From: UBA11222 sp030652895
GTDB lineage: Bacteria; Pseudomonadota; Alphaproteobacteria; UBA11222
Reading direction: 5' to 3'
Assembly: GCA_038318895.1 (NCBI GenBank)
Contig: JBBQCS010000003.1
Location: 19,606-83,605, forward strand
Length of the DNA: 64,000 nt
The notes beneath the pieces were generated by a model. That model saw nothing but the letters and a program-made list of their open reading frames with translations. It searched no databases and was not told the DNA's origin. Of this stretch, positions 17,213-26,290 are shown one piece after another. The translations under genes were made by a program, and so were the position numbers. Positions within the stretch are counted from its first letter, which is position 1. Each line of letters opens with the position of its first letter.

Positions 17213-18220
17213 ATGGCATTGCGCGTAGCAATTAACGGATTTGGACGTATTGGACGCAACATTTTGCGGGGCATCGTGGAATCCGGCCGCAAGGATATTC
17301 AGGTTGTCGCTCTGAACGACCTTGGCCCGGTCGAGACCAACGCGCACCTACTGCGTTTTGATTCTGTACATGGACGGTTTCCCGGCACAGTAACCACGAC
17401 CGACGACAGCATTGATTGCGGCACCGGCCCGATCAAGGTGACGGCCGAACGCGATCCCGCCAAGCTGCCCTGGAAAGATTTGAACATCGACATCGCGATG
17501 GAATGCACCGGCTTTTTCACCAGCCGGGACGACGCCGCAAAGCATCTTGCCGCCGGGGCCAAGCGCGTACTGATTTCGGCCCCTGCCACGAATGCGGATC
17601 TGACCGTGGTGTACGGTGTCAACCATGACAAGCTGACCGCGGAACACACCGTTGTTTCGAACGCGTCATGCACCACCAATTGCCTGGCCCCGGTTGCGAT
17701 GGTGTTGCATGAGACTGTGGGTATTCTGCAGGGCTTCATGACCACCATCCACGCCTATACCGGTGATCAGCCAACACTGGACACGATGCATTCTGATTTA
17801 TACCGCGGACGCGCCGCTGCTTTATCGATGATCCCGACTTCCACCGGCGCCGCCAAGGCTGTTGGTCTGGTGTTGCCGGAACTTGCGGGAAAACTTGATG
17901 GCACCGCCATTCGCGTACCAACGCCGAATGTGTCGGTGATTGATCTGGTGTTCAACGCCGGACGTGAAACCTCGGTCAAGGAAATTAACGATGCTATCCT
18001 GAAGGCGTCGCAAGGCAGGCTGAAAGGCGTACTGGGTGTCACCAGCACCAAGAACGTGTCGATCGATTTCAACCATGATCCGGCGTCGAGCACATTTGCG
18101 TTCGATCAAACCCAGGTCACCGGCGGTAAACTGGTCCGTGTACTGAGCTGGTATGACAATGAATGGGGCTTCTCCAACCGCATGGCCGACACGGCCCTGG
18201 CGATGGGCAAGTTCCTGTAA
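17213..18220 (+). CDS. gap: Type I glyceraldehyde-3-phosphate dehydrogenase
   Basis: Oxidises glyceraldehyde-3-phosphate to 1,3-bisphosphoglycerate with NAD(P). The 335-residue protein has the Rossmann motif NGFGRIGRN at 8-16, Asn35-Asp36 after the second strand (NAD-compatible), the catalytic Cys153 in SNASCTTNC, and WYDNEWGFSNRM near the C-terminus. GGAGAG precedes the ATG. It is 21 bp after tkt and 10 bp before pgk, so co-transcription is very likely. Confidence 0.97.
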   Translation: MALRVAINGFGRIGRNILRGIVESGRKDIQVVALNDLGPVETNAHLLRFDSVHGRFPGTVTTTDDSIDCGTGPIKVTAERDPAKLPWKDLNIDIAMECTGFFTSRDDAAKHLAAGAKRVLISAPATNADLTVVYGVNHDKLTAEHTVVSNASCTTNCLAPVAMVLHETVGILQGFMTTIHAYTGDQPTLDTMHSDLYRGRAAALSMIPTSTGAAKAVGLVLPELAGKLDGTAIRVPTPNVSVIDLVFNAGRETSVKEINDAILKASQGRLKGVLGVTSTKNVSIDFNHDPASSTFAFDQTQVTGGKLVRVLSWYDNEWGFSNRMADTALAMGKFL

Positions 18221-18230
18221 AGTCAAGGCC

Positions 18231-19424
18231 ATGCCCTATCGCACACTGGATGATATTGATGTTGCCGGCAAACGGGTAATTGTCCGTGTCGACATCAACG
18301 TCCCGATTAAAGATGGCAAGGTTACAGACGCCACGCGCATTGACCGTGTGGTACCCACCATTCGGGAGCTTGCCGAAAAGGGCGCGCAGGTTATTTTGCT
18401 CGCCCATTTTGGGCGGCCAAAGGGACAGATCGTCAGTGATATGTCCCTGGCGCCTGTCGCGGGACCTCTGTCGAAAGCATTGGGACGGCCTGTGCTGTTC
18501 GCGTCGGACTGCATCGGTCAGGTCGCGCAGGCCGCGGTCCAGTCGTTGCATGATGGTGAAGTGGTTCTGCTGGAAAACACCCGTTTCCATGCCGGCGAAG
18601 AAAAAAACGATAAAGATTTTGCCAATAATCTGGCCGAACTGGGCGAAATCTATGTGAACGATGCATTTTCGGCGGCCCACCGGGCGCATGCCTCAACCGA
18701 AGGCATAGCACATTTGCTGCCATCCGTTGCCGGGCGCGGCATGCAGGCCGAACTTGACGCGCTTGCAAAAGCACTAAGCAACCCTGCGCGCCCGCTGGTG
18801 GCAGTCGTAGGTGGCGCGAAGATTTCTTCCAAACTGGACCTGTTGGGAAACCTCGTGCAGCGGGCCGACTGCCTGGTCATCGGCGGCGGCATGGCGAATA
18901 CGTTTCTGGCGGCCCTTGGCAAGCCGGTCGGCGCGTCATTGTGCGAACATGACCTGGGTGAAACGGCACGCGATATCATGGATAAAGCCAAGGCGGCCGG
19001 ATGCGAGGTTTTGTTGCCCTATCATGTCGTGGTGGCGAGGGAGTTCAAGGCGAACACCCCCTCAAAATCCATCCCCATTGACGCCATTGCAGCCGGCGAT
19101 ATGATCCTGGATGTAGGAAGCGAGGCAATCGGAGACATCGTCGCCCGGTTCGAGAATGCAAAAACCATTGTCTGGAATGGCCCGTTGGGCGCGTTTGAAA
19201 TTGCGCCTTTCGATGCCGGAACCGTTGCAGCGGCCAATGCCGCCGCAAAATTGACCAAAGCGGGGCGCCTTTTATCAGTGGCAGGCGGCGGCGATACGGT
19301 TGCCGCGCTCAACCAGGCAGGGGTTGCCGGTGATTTCAGCTATGTTTCGACTGCGGGCGGCGCTTTTCTCGAATGGCTTGAGGGCAAGGAACTGCCCGGG
19401 GTCAAGGCGCTTGAAACCGCATAA
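18231..19424 (+). CDS. pgk: Phosphoglycerate kinase
   Basis: Transfers phosphate from 1,3-bisphosphoglycerate to ADP. From the ATG at 18231 it is 397 residues, the usual length; an earlier in-frame ATG at 18153 lies inside gap and is rejected. Motifs are RVDINVPI near 20-27, LLAHFGRPKG with the substrate-binding Arg, LLENTRFHAGEEKND, and the C-terminal nucleotide-binding SVAGGGDTVAALNQAG. Genes on both sides are glycolytic. Confidence 0.97.
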   Translation: MPYRTLDDIDVAGKRVIVRVDINVPIKDGKVTDATRIDRVVPTIRELAEKGAQVILLAHFGRPKGQIVSDMSLAPVAGPLSKALGRPVLFASDCIGQVAQAAVQSLHDGEVVLLENTRFHAGEEKNDKDFANNLAELGEIYVNDAFSAAHRAHASTEGIAHLLPSVAGRGMQAELDALAKALSNPARPLVAVVGGAKISSKLDLLGNLVQRADCLVIGGGMANTFLAALGKPVGASLCEHDLGETARDIMDKAKAAGCEVLLPYHVVVAREFKANTPSKSIPIDAIAAGDMILDVGSEAIGDIVARFENAKTIVWNGPLGAFEIAPFDAGTVAAANAAAKLTKAGRLLSVAGGGDTVAALNQAGVAGDFSYVSTAGGAFLEWLEGKELPGVKALETA

Positions 19425-19452
19425 TTCAGCAAACCCATAGGAGGACATCACA

Positions 19453-20475
19453 ATGGATTTAGACGCTTTGAACAAGATCGCCAACAAGATGGTTGAAACC
19501 GGCAAGGGCATTCTGGCCGCAGATGAAAGCAGTGGCACCATCAAGAAGCGCTTTGATCAGATCAATACGGAGTCGACCGAGACCAACCGCCGTGATTACC
19601 GCGAAATGCTGTTTCGTTCCGACGGCATGAAACATGTAAGCGGCGTCATTTTGTTCGATGAAACCATCTGGCAAAAGGCGGCGGACGGAACGCCGCTGGT
19701 GAAGGTTATTGAAAATGCGGGCGCCGTTCCCGGCATCAAAGTCGATGAAGGCACCGAAGCGATCACCGGAACATCTGGCGAGCTCATCACCAAGGGGCTT
19801 GATGGTCTTTCCGCCCGACTGCCAAAATATTATGAGGCTGGGGCACGTTTCGCCAAATGGCGCGCGGTAATCGACCCGGTCGCCGGACGGCACTCGCATA
19901 CCGGCATTCTGGCCAACGCCCATGCGCTGGCCCGCTACGCCAATCTCTGCCAGGCGAACAATATCGTGCCCATCGTCGAGCCGGAAGTTCTGATGGACGG
20001 GGATAATGACATTGACGCCTGTTACGCCGTCACCCAGTGGGTGCTTAAGGAAACTTTCCAGCAACTTTACTATATGAACGTCCCGCTGGAAGGAATTGTG
20101 CTGAAGCCAAACATGATTATCCCTGGCAAGAAGAGTGGGAAAAAGGCGGGTATTGCTCAAATCGCTGAGAGGACAGTGAAATGCCTTAAGAGTTGTGTGC
20201 CCGCGGCGGTGCCGGGCATCGCGTTTCTGTCTGGTGGCCAGTCCGATGAAGAGGCTACGGCCCATCTCAGCGCCATGAACGCGCTTGGCAATCTGCCCTG
20301 GAAGCTGACTTTCTCCTACGGCCGCGCGCTGCAGCATCCTGCAATCATGGCATGGGCCGGGAAACCAGAAAATGTAAAGCGCGCGCAAACGGTGTTTACG
20401 CACCGCGCCAAGATGAATGGCCTCGCCACAAAGGGCGCATACAAGTCCGAGATGGAGCGCGAACTCGCGGCCTAG
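19453..20475 (+). CDS. fba: Class I fructose-bisphosphate aldolase
   Basis: Cleaves or forms fructose-1,6-bisphosphate through a Schiff base, without a metal. The 340-residue protein has GKGILAADESSGTIKKRF near 18-34, Glu177 in IVEPEVL, and the Schiff-base Lys218 in VLKPNMI, plus SGGQSDEEA and FSYGRALQHPA typical of class I. GGAGGA is eight bases before the ATG. It closes the glycolytic/pentose gene set. Many bacteria use the class II enzyme, so the class I assignment is informative. Confidence 0.95.
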   Translation: MDLDALNKIANKMVETGKGILAADESSGTIKKRFDQINTESTETNRRDYREMLFRSDGMKHVSGVILFDETIWQKAADGTPLVKVIENAGAVPGIKVDEGTEAITGTSGELITKGLDGLSARLPKYYEAGARFAKWRAVIDPVAGRHSHTGILANAHALARYANLCQANNIVPIVEPEVLMDGDNDIDACYAVTQWVLKETFQQLYYMNVPLEGIVLKPNMIIPGKKSGKKAGIAQIAERTVKCLKSCVPAAVPGIAFLSGGQSDEEATAHLSAMNALGNLPWKLTFSYGRALQHPAIMAWAGKPENVKRAQTVFTHRAKMNGLATKGAYKSEMERELAA

Positions 20476-20524
20476 CGGCCTAACGGCGGACGTAGATGAC
20501 ATTGTTCCTCTTCGTCACCACCCC

Positions 20525-20605
20525 CCAAATCCCCTCTCTCTCAAAGGGAGGGGGTTCCCTCCGGACCCCGGATTGGATTCGCCTTTCGCTCGTGGGGAGA
20601 GGTGG
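20525..20605. repeat. GC-rich palindromic intergenic element after fba
   Basis: The spacer between fba and thiE holds an imperfect stem (CCCCTCTC...GAGGGGG, about 20528-20556) followed by a second palindromic patch (CCGGACCCCGG) and a GGGGAGAGG motif near 20594. The composition resembles small dispersed palindromes that litter many alphaproteobacterial genomes. It may also end fba transcription, but there is no U-tract. No second copy is evident in this window. Confidence 0.35.
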
Positions 20606-20628
20606 CGTAATAACAAGAATCAAATCAA

Positions 20629-21282
20629 GTGAACCAAACTCCTGATCCCATTACCTGCCGGTTATATCTAATCACGCCGCCGAAAATCGATCTGGCAGGG
20701 TTTGCTGATGACCTCGCGCGTGCGTTGGATGGTGGCGATGTGGCGTGCGTGCAGTTGCGCCTCAAAGAATGTTCCGATGATGACGTGAAACGCGCCGCCG
20801 AAAAGCTGATGCCCATCGTGCATAAGCACGGTGCGGAATTTCTGATTAACGACCGGCCCGATATCGCCAAGGCTGTCAATGCGGATGGTGTGCACGTGGG
20901 CCAGCAGGATGCACCCTATAGCGTGGCGCGCAAATTACTGGGGCCAGATAAAACCATCGGCGTGACCTGTCATGATTCCCGGCATCTGGCGATGGAGGCC
21001 GCGGAACAAGGCGCCGATTATGTGGCCTTTGGCGCGTTCTTTCCAACCATTACCAAAGATGTGGAAACCCACGCCGCGCCAGAATTGCTTACATGGTGGC
21101 AGGATACTTTTTTAATTCCGTGCGTCGCCGTCGGAGGCATCAAGGTGGAGAATTGCGGCCTGCTAGCCCAGGCCGGCGCAGATTTCATTTCCGTTTCCAG
21201 CGGGGTATGGAATTATCAGGACGGGCCAAAGGCGGCGGTCACGGCCTTCAACCGGATGATCGCGGGTGGCCGTTCACTTTAG
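20629..21282 (+). CDS. thiE: Thiamine-phosphate synthase
   Basis: Couples the thiazole phosphate and HMP-pyrophosphate moieties to make thiamine monophosphate. The 217-residue TIM barrel begins with CRLYLITPP, followed by VACVQLRLKE near 39-48, EFLINDRPDIAKAVNADGVHVGQQD near 65-90, VTCHDS, and the C-terminal phosphate-binding CVAVGGI and ISVSSGVW. The start is the GTG at 20629; no strong ribosome site is visible. It follows the transketolase group, and thiamine diphosphate is the transketolase cofactor, a plausible functional link. Confidence 0.9.
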   Translation: MNQTPDPITCRLYLITPPKIDLAGFADDLARALDGGDVACVQLRLKECSDDDVKRAAEKLMPIVHKHGAEFLINDRPDIAKAVNADGVHVGQQDAPYSVARKLLGPDKTIGVTCHDSRHLAMEAAEQGADYVAFGAFFPTITKDVETHAAPELLTWWQDTFLIPCVAVGGIKVENCGLLAQAGADFISVSSGVWNYQDGPKAAVTAFNRMIAGGRSL

Positions 21283-21298
21283 CGGGCTGCTGCAAATT

Positions 21299-21369
21299 CT
21301 GATGTCCAGCGGTCCATCGCCCCTCACATAATAAACACGCCGTCGCTGATTAGTGGTGGAGGACATCAG
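21299..21369. other. Widely spaced inverted repeat between convergent thiE and ntrC
   Basis: Two perfect 9-base arms (CTGATGTCC at 21299-21307 and GGACATCAG at 21361-21369) flank a 53-base spacer between the convergent ends of thiE and ntrC. A role in transcription termination for both genes is possible, but the loop is long and no U-tract follows, so this is only a structural note. Confidence 0.3.
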
Positions 21370-21384
21370 CCAAGGCCAGCCCCC

Positions 21385-22857
21385 TCAAACCACGCCGCGT
21401 CCAATGGAAATATCGAGCTCCCGGATTTTCTTGCGCAAAGTATTGCGGTTAAGGCCGAGTAACTCAGCCGCCTTGATCTGATTGCCTCTGGTGGCGGCAA
21501 GGCACATGGCGATCAGCGGACGCTCGATTTCGCGCAGAACACGATCATGCAGCCCCGCCGGAGGCAACTCCTCCCCATGATCCGCGAAATAACGCGCCAG
21601 GTTGCGTTCCACCGCGGCGCCCAGACTGTCTTCACCACCTTCTGTATTATCTTGCGCCGGTATGTCCGCAGGACTCGCCAGTTCGGTTTCGATGATTTCA
21701 GCGCTGATTACCTCATCCAGATAAAGCGCCGCAAGGCGAAGAGTGAGATTTTCCAGCTCGCGCACATTGCCCGGCCAGCGATGGCGTTTCAGCCGCTCGA
21801 GCGCCGCGTGTTCCAGTGTCTTATGTGGCAACCCGTCCGCTTCCGTGCGACCGAGGAAATGCCGCACCAGATCAGGAATGTCCTGTGTGCGTTCACGTAA
21901 TGGCGGAAGCCGCATCGGCACGACGTTCAACCGGTAAAACAAATCCTCCCGAAACAGGCCCTGAGCTATCTGCTGACGCAAATCGCGGTTGGTCGCGGCA
22001 ATAATGCGTACATTGGTGCGGATCGGGGTGCGCCCGCCCACCATCATATATTCGCCTTCCTGCAACACACGCAGCAGTCGGGTCTGCGCCTCGAGCGGCA
22101 TGTCCCCGATTTCGTCGAGAAACAATGTGCCGCCTTCGGCCTGTTCGAAACGCCCGGACGCGCGATTCGCGGCGCCCGTGAAAGAGCCCTTTTCATGGCC
22201 GAACAATTCACTTTCAATCAGCTCACGCGGGATCGCCGCCATGTTGATGGCAACGAATGGGCCGTTCTTGCGTTTGCCATAATTGTGCAGGGCGCGCGCC
22301 ACCAATTCCTTTCCGGTGCCGGATTCGCCATTGATCATGACCGTCAGATCCGTTCCCATCAGCCGGGCGAGGATGCGGTAAATTTCCTGCATGGGTGGCG
22401 AACGGCCGATCAACGGCAATTCTTCTTCGTCGCTTGCCCTACCACCTGTATTTTCCGGCGGTGGGCTTTTCTGCGCAGCCAAGGCGCGCTTCACAATCCT
22501 GGTCAATTCATTCAGGTCAAACGGCTTGGGCAAATATTCATACGCCCCCTTTTCCGTCGCCTTGAGCGCCGTCATCAGGGTGTTTTGCGCGCTCATGACA
22601 ATGATCGGAAGTCCGGGACGATGTTTCTTGATACGCGGCAGCATGTCAAACACGTTACCGTCAGGCATCATTACATCGGTAATGAGCAAATCGCCTTCGC
22701 CCTCTGACACCCAACGCCACAGATTGGCGAGATTCCCGGTGGAGCGCACATTGTATCCCAGCCGGACCAGCGCCTGATTAAGCACTGTGCGAATGGCGTT
22801 ATCGTCATCGGCGACGATGATGGTTTGGGTCATGGGGGCGGCTGAGGACATACTCAT
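21385..22857 (-). CDS. ntrC: Nitrogen regulation response regulator NtrC
   Basis: Sigma-54-dependent activator of nitrogen-responsive genes. The 490-residue protein has a receiver domain with phospho-acceptor Asp61 (LITDVMMPDG), an AAA+ domain with Walker A GESGTGKE and Walker B GGTLFLDEIGDM, and a C-terminal Fis-type helix-turn-helix (QIKAAELLGLNRNTLRKKIREL). The sigma-54 contact loop reads GSFTGA instead of the usual GAFTGA. It overlaps ntrB by 4 bp. The ntrYX pair that often follows in alphaproteobacteria is not here. Confidence 0.94.
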   Translation of the reverse strand: MSMSSAAPMTQTIIVADDDNAIRTVLNQALVRLGYNVRSTGNLANLWRWVSEGEGDLLITDVMMPDGNVFDMLPRIKKHRPGLPIIVMSAQNTLMTALKATEKGAYEYLPKPFDLNELTRIVKRALAAQKSPPPENTGGRASDEEELPLIGRSPPMQEIYRILARLMGTDLTVMINGESGTGKELVARALHNYGKRKNGPFVAINMAAIPRELIESELFGHEKGSFTGAANRASGRFEQAEGGTLFLDEIGDMPLEAQTRLLRVLQEGEYMMVGGRTPIRTNVRIIAATNRDLRQQIAQGLFREDLFYRLNVVPMRLPPLRERTQDIPDLVRHFLGRTEADGLPHKTLEHAALERLKRHRWPGNVRELENLTLRLAALYLDEVISAEIIETELASPADIPAQDNTEGGEDSLGAAVERNLARYFADHGEELPPAGLHDRVLREIERPLIAMCLAATRGNQIKAAELLGLNRNTLRKKIRELDISIGRGVV

Positions 22858-24002
22858 GGTTTTTGACTGCGTTGATTTGTGCGCCCGTGAATGGGCAGCA
22901 GTGTACGGAAAATCGTGCGTCTGGGCTGGGTGTCACATTCAATCATGCCACCGTGATCGCCGATAATCTTGGCGACCAGAGACAGGCCCAATCCGGTTCC
23001 ATTCAGCTTTGTGGTGATGAACGGATCAAACAGATGCGCGCGGATATCTTCTGAAATGCCGGGCCCATTGTCACGCACACACACTTCAAACGGTAACGCA
23101 ACCCGCGCGCTTCCCCCGGGAAGGGCCAGCCGCACCCCATGGCGATATGCAGTGCTTAATGTGATTTCTCCACCAGCAACACCATCAAGCGCTTCGGCGG
23201 CATTTTTTACCAGATTAAGGAATACCTGAATTAATTGATCGCGGTCCCCCAGCACTTCGGGTAACGATGGATCATACTCCTCTATGAAGCGGATATTTTT
23301 GGCAAATCCCGCTTGCGCGATACGCCTCACATGTTCCAGTACCCGATGAATATTTACCGGCATTGGCTGTAAAGGCCGCTGATCGCTAAACGCTTCCATG
23401 CGATCAACCAGTGCGCAGATACGATCTGTCTCGTCGCAAATCAGCCGTGTCAGCGCCTTGTCCGCCTCATTGGCGTTCTGTTCTACAAGTTGCGCGGCAC
23501 CACGAATACCCGACAGGGGGTTTTTAATCTCATGCGCCAACATGCTGGCCATGCCGATGACCGAACGCACCGCACCGCGATGGGTCAATTGCTGATCCAT
23601 TTTGCGGGCAATACTGGTTTCGCGCAGAACAAGCAAAACCGCGTCCCCGTCATCTCCTGCGGGCGCCACCTGCACATCTGCTATACGCTCACCGGTATGC
23701 GGCGTACTAAGGTTTACTTCGTATTCCCATACCGCTGCGCCATCACGCCGCACCTGGGTGATCATCGCCAGCACAGGACTTCCGAACGGAACCAGTTTCA
23801 CGAGCGGCTGGTTGAGCAACATATGTGCACTTGACTGGAAAAACTGCTGCGCCTGGGCGTTGATATAGGAAATCCTGTCTGCTTCATCCACGACAATGAC
23901 AGGGGCCGGAATGGCGTCCAGGATCATCTCCGCCGTGGAATTGACCTGCTCGCTACCGATGCCGCGGACGGCCGTCCTGCTTTTCAGCGATTCTGACATC
24001 AC
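22854..24002 (-). CDS. ntrB: Nitrogen regulation histidine kinase NtrB
   Basis: Soluble sensor kinase that phosphorylates NtrC when nitrogen is scarce, under PII control in characterised systems. The 382 residues comprise an N-terminal PAS domain (ILDAIPAPVIVVDEADRI at about 28-45), HisKA with the phospho-acceptor His in MLAHEIKNPLSGIRGAAQL, and an ATPase domain with VFLNLVKNAAEA (N box), VRDNGPG (G1) and KLNGTGLGLSLVAKIIGDHGG (G2, split at 20). No membrane segments are seen. It overlaps dusB and ntrC by 4 bp each, giving one tightly coupled operon. Confidence 0.94.
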   Translation of the reverse strand: MMSESLKSRTAVRGIGSEQVNSTAEMILDAIPAPVIVVDEADRISYINAQAQQFFQSSAHMLLNQPLVKLVPFGSPVLAMITQVRRDGAAVWEYEVNLSTPHTGERIADVQVAPAGDDGDAVLLVLRETSIARKMDQQLTHRGAVRSVIGMASMLAHEIKNPLSGIRGAAQLVEQNANEADKALTRLICDETDRICALVDRMEAFSDQRPLQPMPVNIHRVLEHVRRIAQAGFAKNIRFIEEYDPSLPEVLGDRDQLIQVFLNLVKNAAEALDGVAGGEITLSTAYRHGVRLALPGGSARVALPFEVCVRDNGPGISEDIRAHLFDPFITTKLNGTGLGLSLVAKIIGDHGGMIECDTQPRRTIFRTLLPIHGRTNQRSQKP

Positions 24003-24985
24003 GCGGCCAACTCTGATGGCGAGCCCGCGCTATACCGCTCCAATGCAGCCAACACCGTCCGGGAACACTCCATCGTCATCAGCGTACGGCGAAGCCTTTC
24101 CCCCTCCGGCATGTGCGCCAGATACCAGCCAAGATGCTTGCGCGCCGTCCGTACACCCAGGGCCTCACCATAATGCGCGATCATGGCCGTATAGTGCCGC
24201 CGCATAATCTCCACTTGCATCTGGAATGGGGGCGCGGAAAGTTTGCGTCCCGTTGCAAGAAAATGCCGGATTTGTTCCGGAAACCAGGGACGGCCCTGGG
24301 CGCCGCGTCCGACCATAACCGCATCGGCGCCTGACAGCGATAAAGCCGCGGCCGCATCTTCCTCGGTCTCAATATCCCCATTAACGACAACCGGAATGTT
24401 TACCGCCTGTTTGACTTGCGCCACAAACTCCCAGTCGGCGCGGCCGTTGTAAAACTGGCTGCGGGTTCGTCCGTGAACGGAAAGTAGTTGAACCCCCAGC
24501 GTCTCGGCCCGACGCGCCAATTCTGGCGCATTCCGGTTATTTTCGTCCCATCCCGTGCGCATCTTCAATGTCACGGGAATATTCACTGCACTGACAGTCG
24601 CGGCGATCAATGCCGACGCCTGATCCAGATCACGCATCAGCGCCGATCCGGAATATCCATTTACCACTTTTTTTGCCGGACATCCCATGTTGATGTCGAT
24701 GACTTGCGCTCCCAGGTCCGCACATAGCCTGGCCGCCTCGCCCATCCAATAAGCCTCACAGCCCGCGATCTGAATCGCCAAGGGCTTTTCATCTTCGGCG
24801 CGGCGCAGCCGGCGTTGCTGGGCAACCGGGCGGGACATAATTTCCCTGCTCGCCAGCATTTCGGAATAAACCAGCCCAACCCCCTGTTCACGGAATATGC
24901 GCCGCGTCGGCAAATCCGTGATCCCGGACAGCGGGGCCAAAAAAACCGGATGGCTGATATTTATGGACTGAAGGGATATGGTCAT
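23999..24985 (-). CDS. dusB: tRNA-dihydrouridine synthase DusB (NifR3 family)
   Basis: FMN-dependent enzyme that reduces specific uridines in tRNA. The 328-residue protein has an N-terminal TIM barrel with VFLAPLSGITDLPTRR near 14-29, the catalytic Cys in DINMGCPAKKVVNGYSGSAL, and VHGRTRSQFYNG, then the helical tRNA-binding domain containing RKHLGWYL. The dusB-ntrB-ntrC order (formerly nifR3-ntrB-ntrC) is a classic alphaproteobacterial operon. It is the first gene and is divergent from ispDF. Confidence 0.94.
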   Translation of the reverse strand: MTISLQSINISHPVFLAPLSGITDLPTRRIFREQGVGLVYSEMLASREIMSRPVAQQRRLRRAEDEKPLAIQIAGCEAYWMGEAARLCADLGAQVIDINMGCPAKKVVNGYSGSALMRDLDQASALIAATVSAVNIPVTLKMRTGWDENNRNAPELARRAETLGVQLLSVHGRTRSQFYNGRADWEFVAQVKQAVNIPVVVNGDIETEEDAAAALSLSGADAVMVGRGAQGRPWFPEQIRHFLATGRKLSAPPFQMQVEIMRRHYTAMIAHYGEALGVRTARKHLGWYLAHMPEGERLRRTLMTMECSRTVLAALERYSAGSPSELAA

Positions 24986-25138
24986 TTATTAGGCATTCTA
25001 TGATGTCGATTAATTTATGAGCATGTTATCCGCCGCGCGCCTGTTCAGCAAGATATTTGTTGCAGTGCACAGTGATCGGCTTGGCAGCGGCCCGCAACCT
25101 CGTTAGGTTCGCTTCAGGCAACGGGAAGAAACAGGCAT

Positions 25139-26290
25139 ATGCGCATTGACGTTCTGATCATGGCGGCCGGGAAAGGCCTACGCGCAGGTGGAACGCATCC
25201 GAAACAATATAGGAAAATTGCCGACCAAACCGTGCTGCGTCATACCATAAGCAGGTTTTACCACCATCCAGAGATTCGCCAGGTGCGGGTGATTATCAAC
25301 CCGGATGATACGCAGCTTTATATGGATGCCGTAACCGGACTGGCTATCGCTGCACCGATTCGCGGTGGCGCCCACCGGCAGGAGTCGGTGCGGCTGGGGC
25401 TTGAGACGCTGGCCGCCGACCCGCCCGATCTGGTGCTGATCCACGACGCGGCGCGGCCATTTGTCGATAATGCCACCATTGATGGCGTGATAGCGGCGCT
25501 ATCTGACGCGGATGGCGCCATCGCCGCTATCCCCGTTACCGACACGCTGAAGATGTCGCACGCAGAGACAATTGAAAAAGGTATTTCACGAAACGGACTG
25601 TGGCGCGCCCAAACCCCGCAGGGCTTCCGTTTTCCGGCAATCCTTGACGCGCATCGCAAGGCCGTCGGCCAGGAGATGACCGATGATGCGGAAGTCGCCG
25701 AACATGCAGGGCTTCAGGTGCGTCTGATAACGGCAAACGAGGACAATTTCAAAATTACCCATGACGGGGATTTTGCCCGCGCCGAACGCCTGTTGAGCCG
25801 GCCGGAAATGCTTACACGCTTTGGCATGGGCTATGACGTGCACCGCTTCGAAGCGGGCGGCGCCGTCATATTGTGCGGCGTGGAAGTCCCGTATCACAAA
25901 AAGCTGGCCGGTCATTCCGATGCGGATGTGGGTCTGCATGCGCTGACCGACGCGATACTGGGCGCGATTGCGCAAGGCGACATAGGCCAGCATTTTCCCC
26001 CGTCCGATCCACAATGGAAGGGGGCGCCATCGCATATTTTTCTGGCCCACGCAGGAAAACTGGTGCGCGCCACAGGGGGGGAAATCATCAATCTCGACAT
26101 TACGCTGATCTGCGAAGCGCCACGCATCGGTCCCCACCGGATTTTGATGCAACAGCGTATAGAACAAATTCTTGACCTGCCGCCGGGACGGGTCAGCGTA
26201 AAGGCGACAACAACCGAAGGCCTGGGCTTTACCGGACGCGGCGAAGGCATTGCAGCACACGCGGCAGCCGCCGTGAGCGCGCCAAAATGA
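25139..26290 (+). CDS. ispDF: Bifunctional IspD/IspF of the MEP isoprenoid pathway
   Basis: A fusion carrying out two non-consecutive MEP-pathway steps: cytidylyl transfer to MEP (IspD) and cyclisation to MEcPP (IspF). Residues 1-225 form the IspD domain (IMAAGKGLRAGG, KQYRKI, RAQTPQGFR). Residues about 228-383 form IspF, with the metal-binding YDVHRF, HSDADVGLHALTDA and GDIGQHFPPSDP. Its 383-residue length matches other alphaproteobacterial fusions. GGGAAGAAA precedes the ATG. The gene overlaps pgpA by 4 bp. Confidence 0.96.
   Translation: MRIDVLIMAAGKGLRAGGTHPKQYRKIADQTVLRHTISRFYHHPEIRQVRVIINPDDTQLYMDAVTGLAIAAPIRGGAHRQESVRLGLETLAADPPDLVLIHDAARPFVDNATIDGVIAALSDADGAIAAIPVTDTLKMSHAETIEKGISRNGLWRAQTPQGFRFPAILDAHRKAVGQEMTDDAEVAEHAGLQVRLITANEDNFKITHDGDFARAERLLSRPEMLTRFGMGYDVHRFEAGGAVILCGVEVPYHKKLAGHSDADVGLHALTDAILGAIAQGDIGQHFPPSDPQWKGAPSHIFLAHAGKLVRATGGEIINLDITLICEAPRIGPHRILMQQRIEQILDLPPGRVSVKATTTEGLGFTGRGEGIAAHAAAAVSAPK

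Noticed and set aside
19459..20502. 347-residue minus-strand reading frame
   Set aside because: Antisense to fba over its whole length; no ribosome site or recognisable motif.
25068..25085. Sigma-54-like TGGCAGC element before ispDF
   Set aside because: The GG-GC spacing is one base short and an isoprenoid gene is not an expected target.
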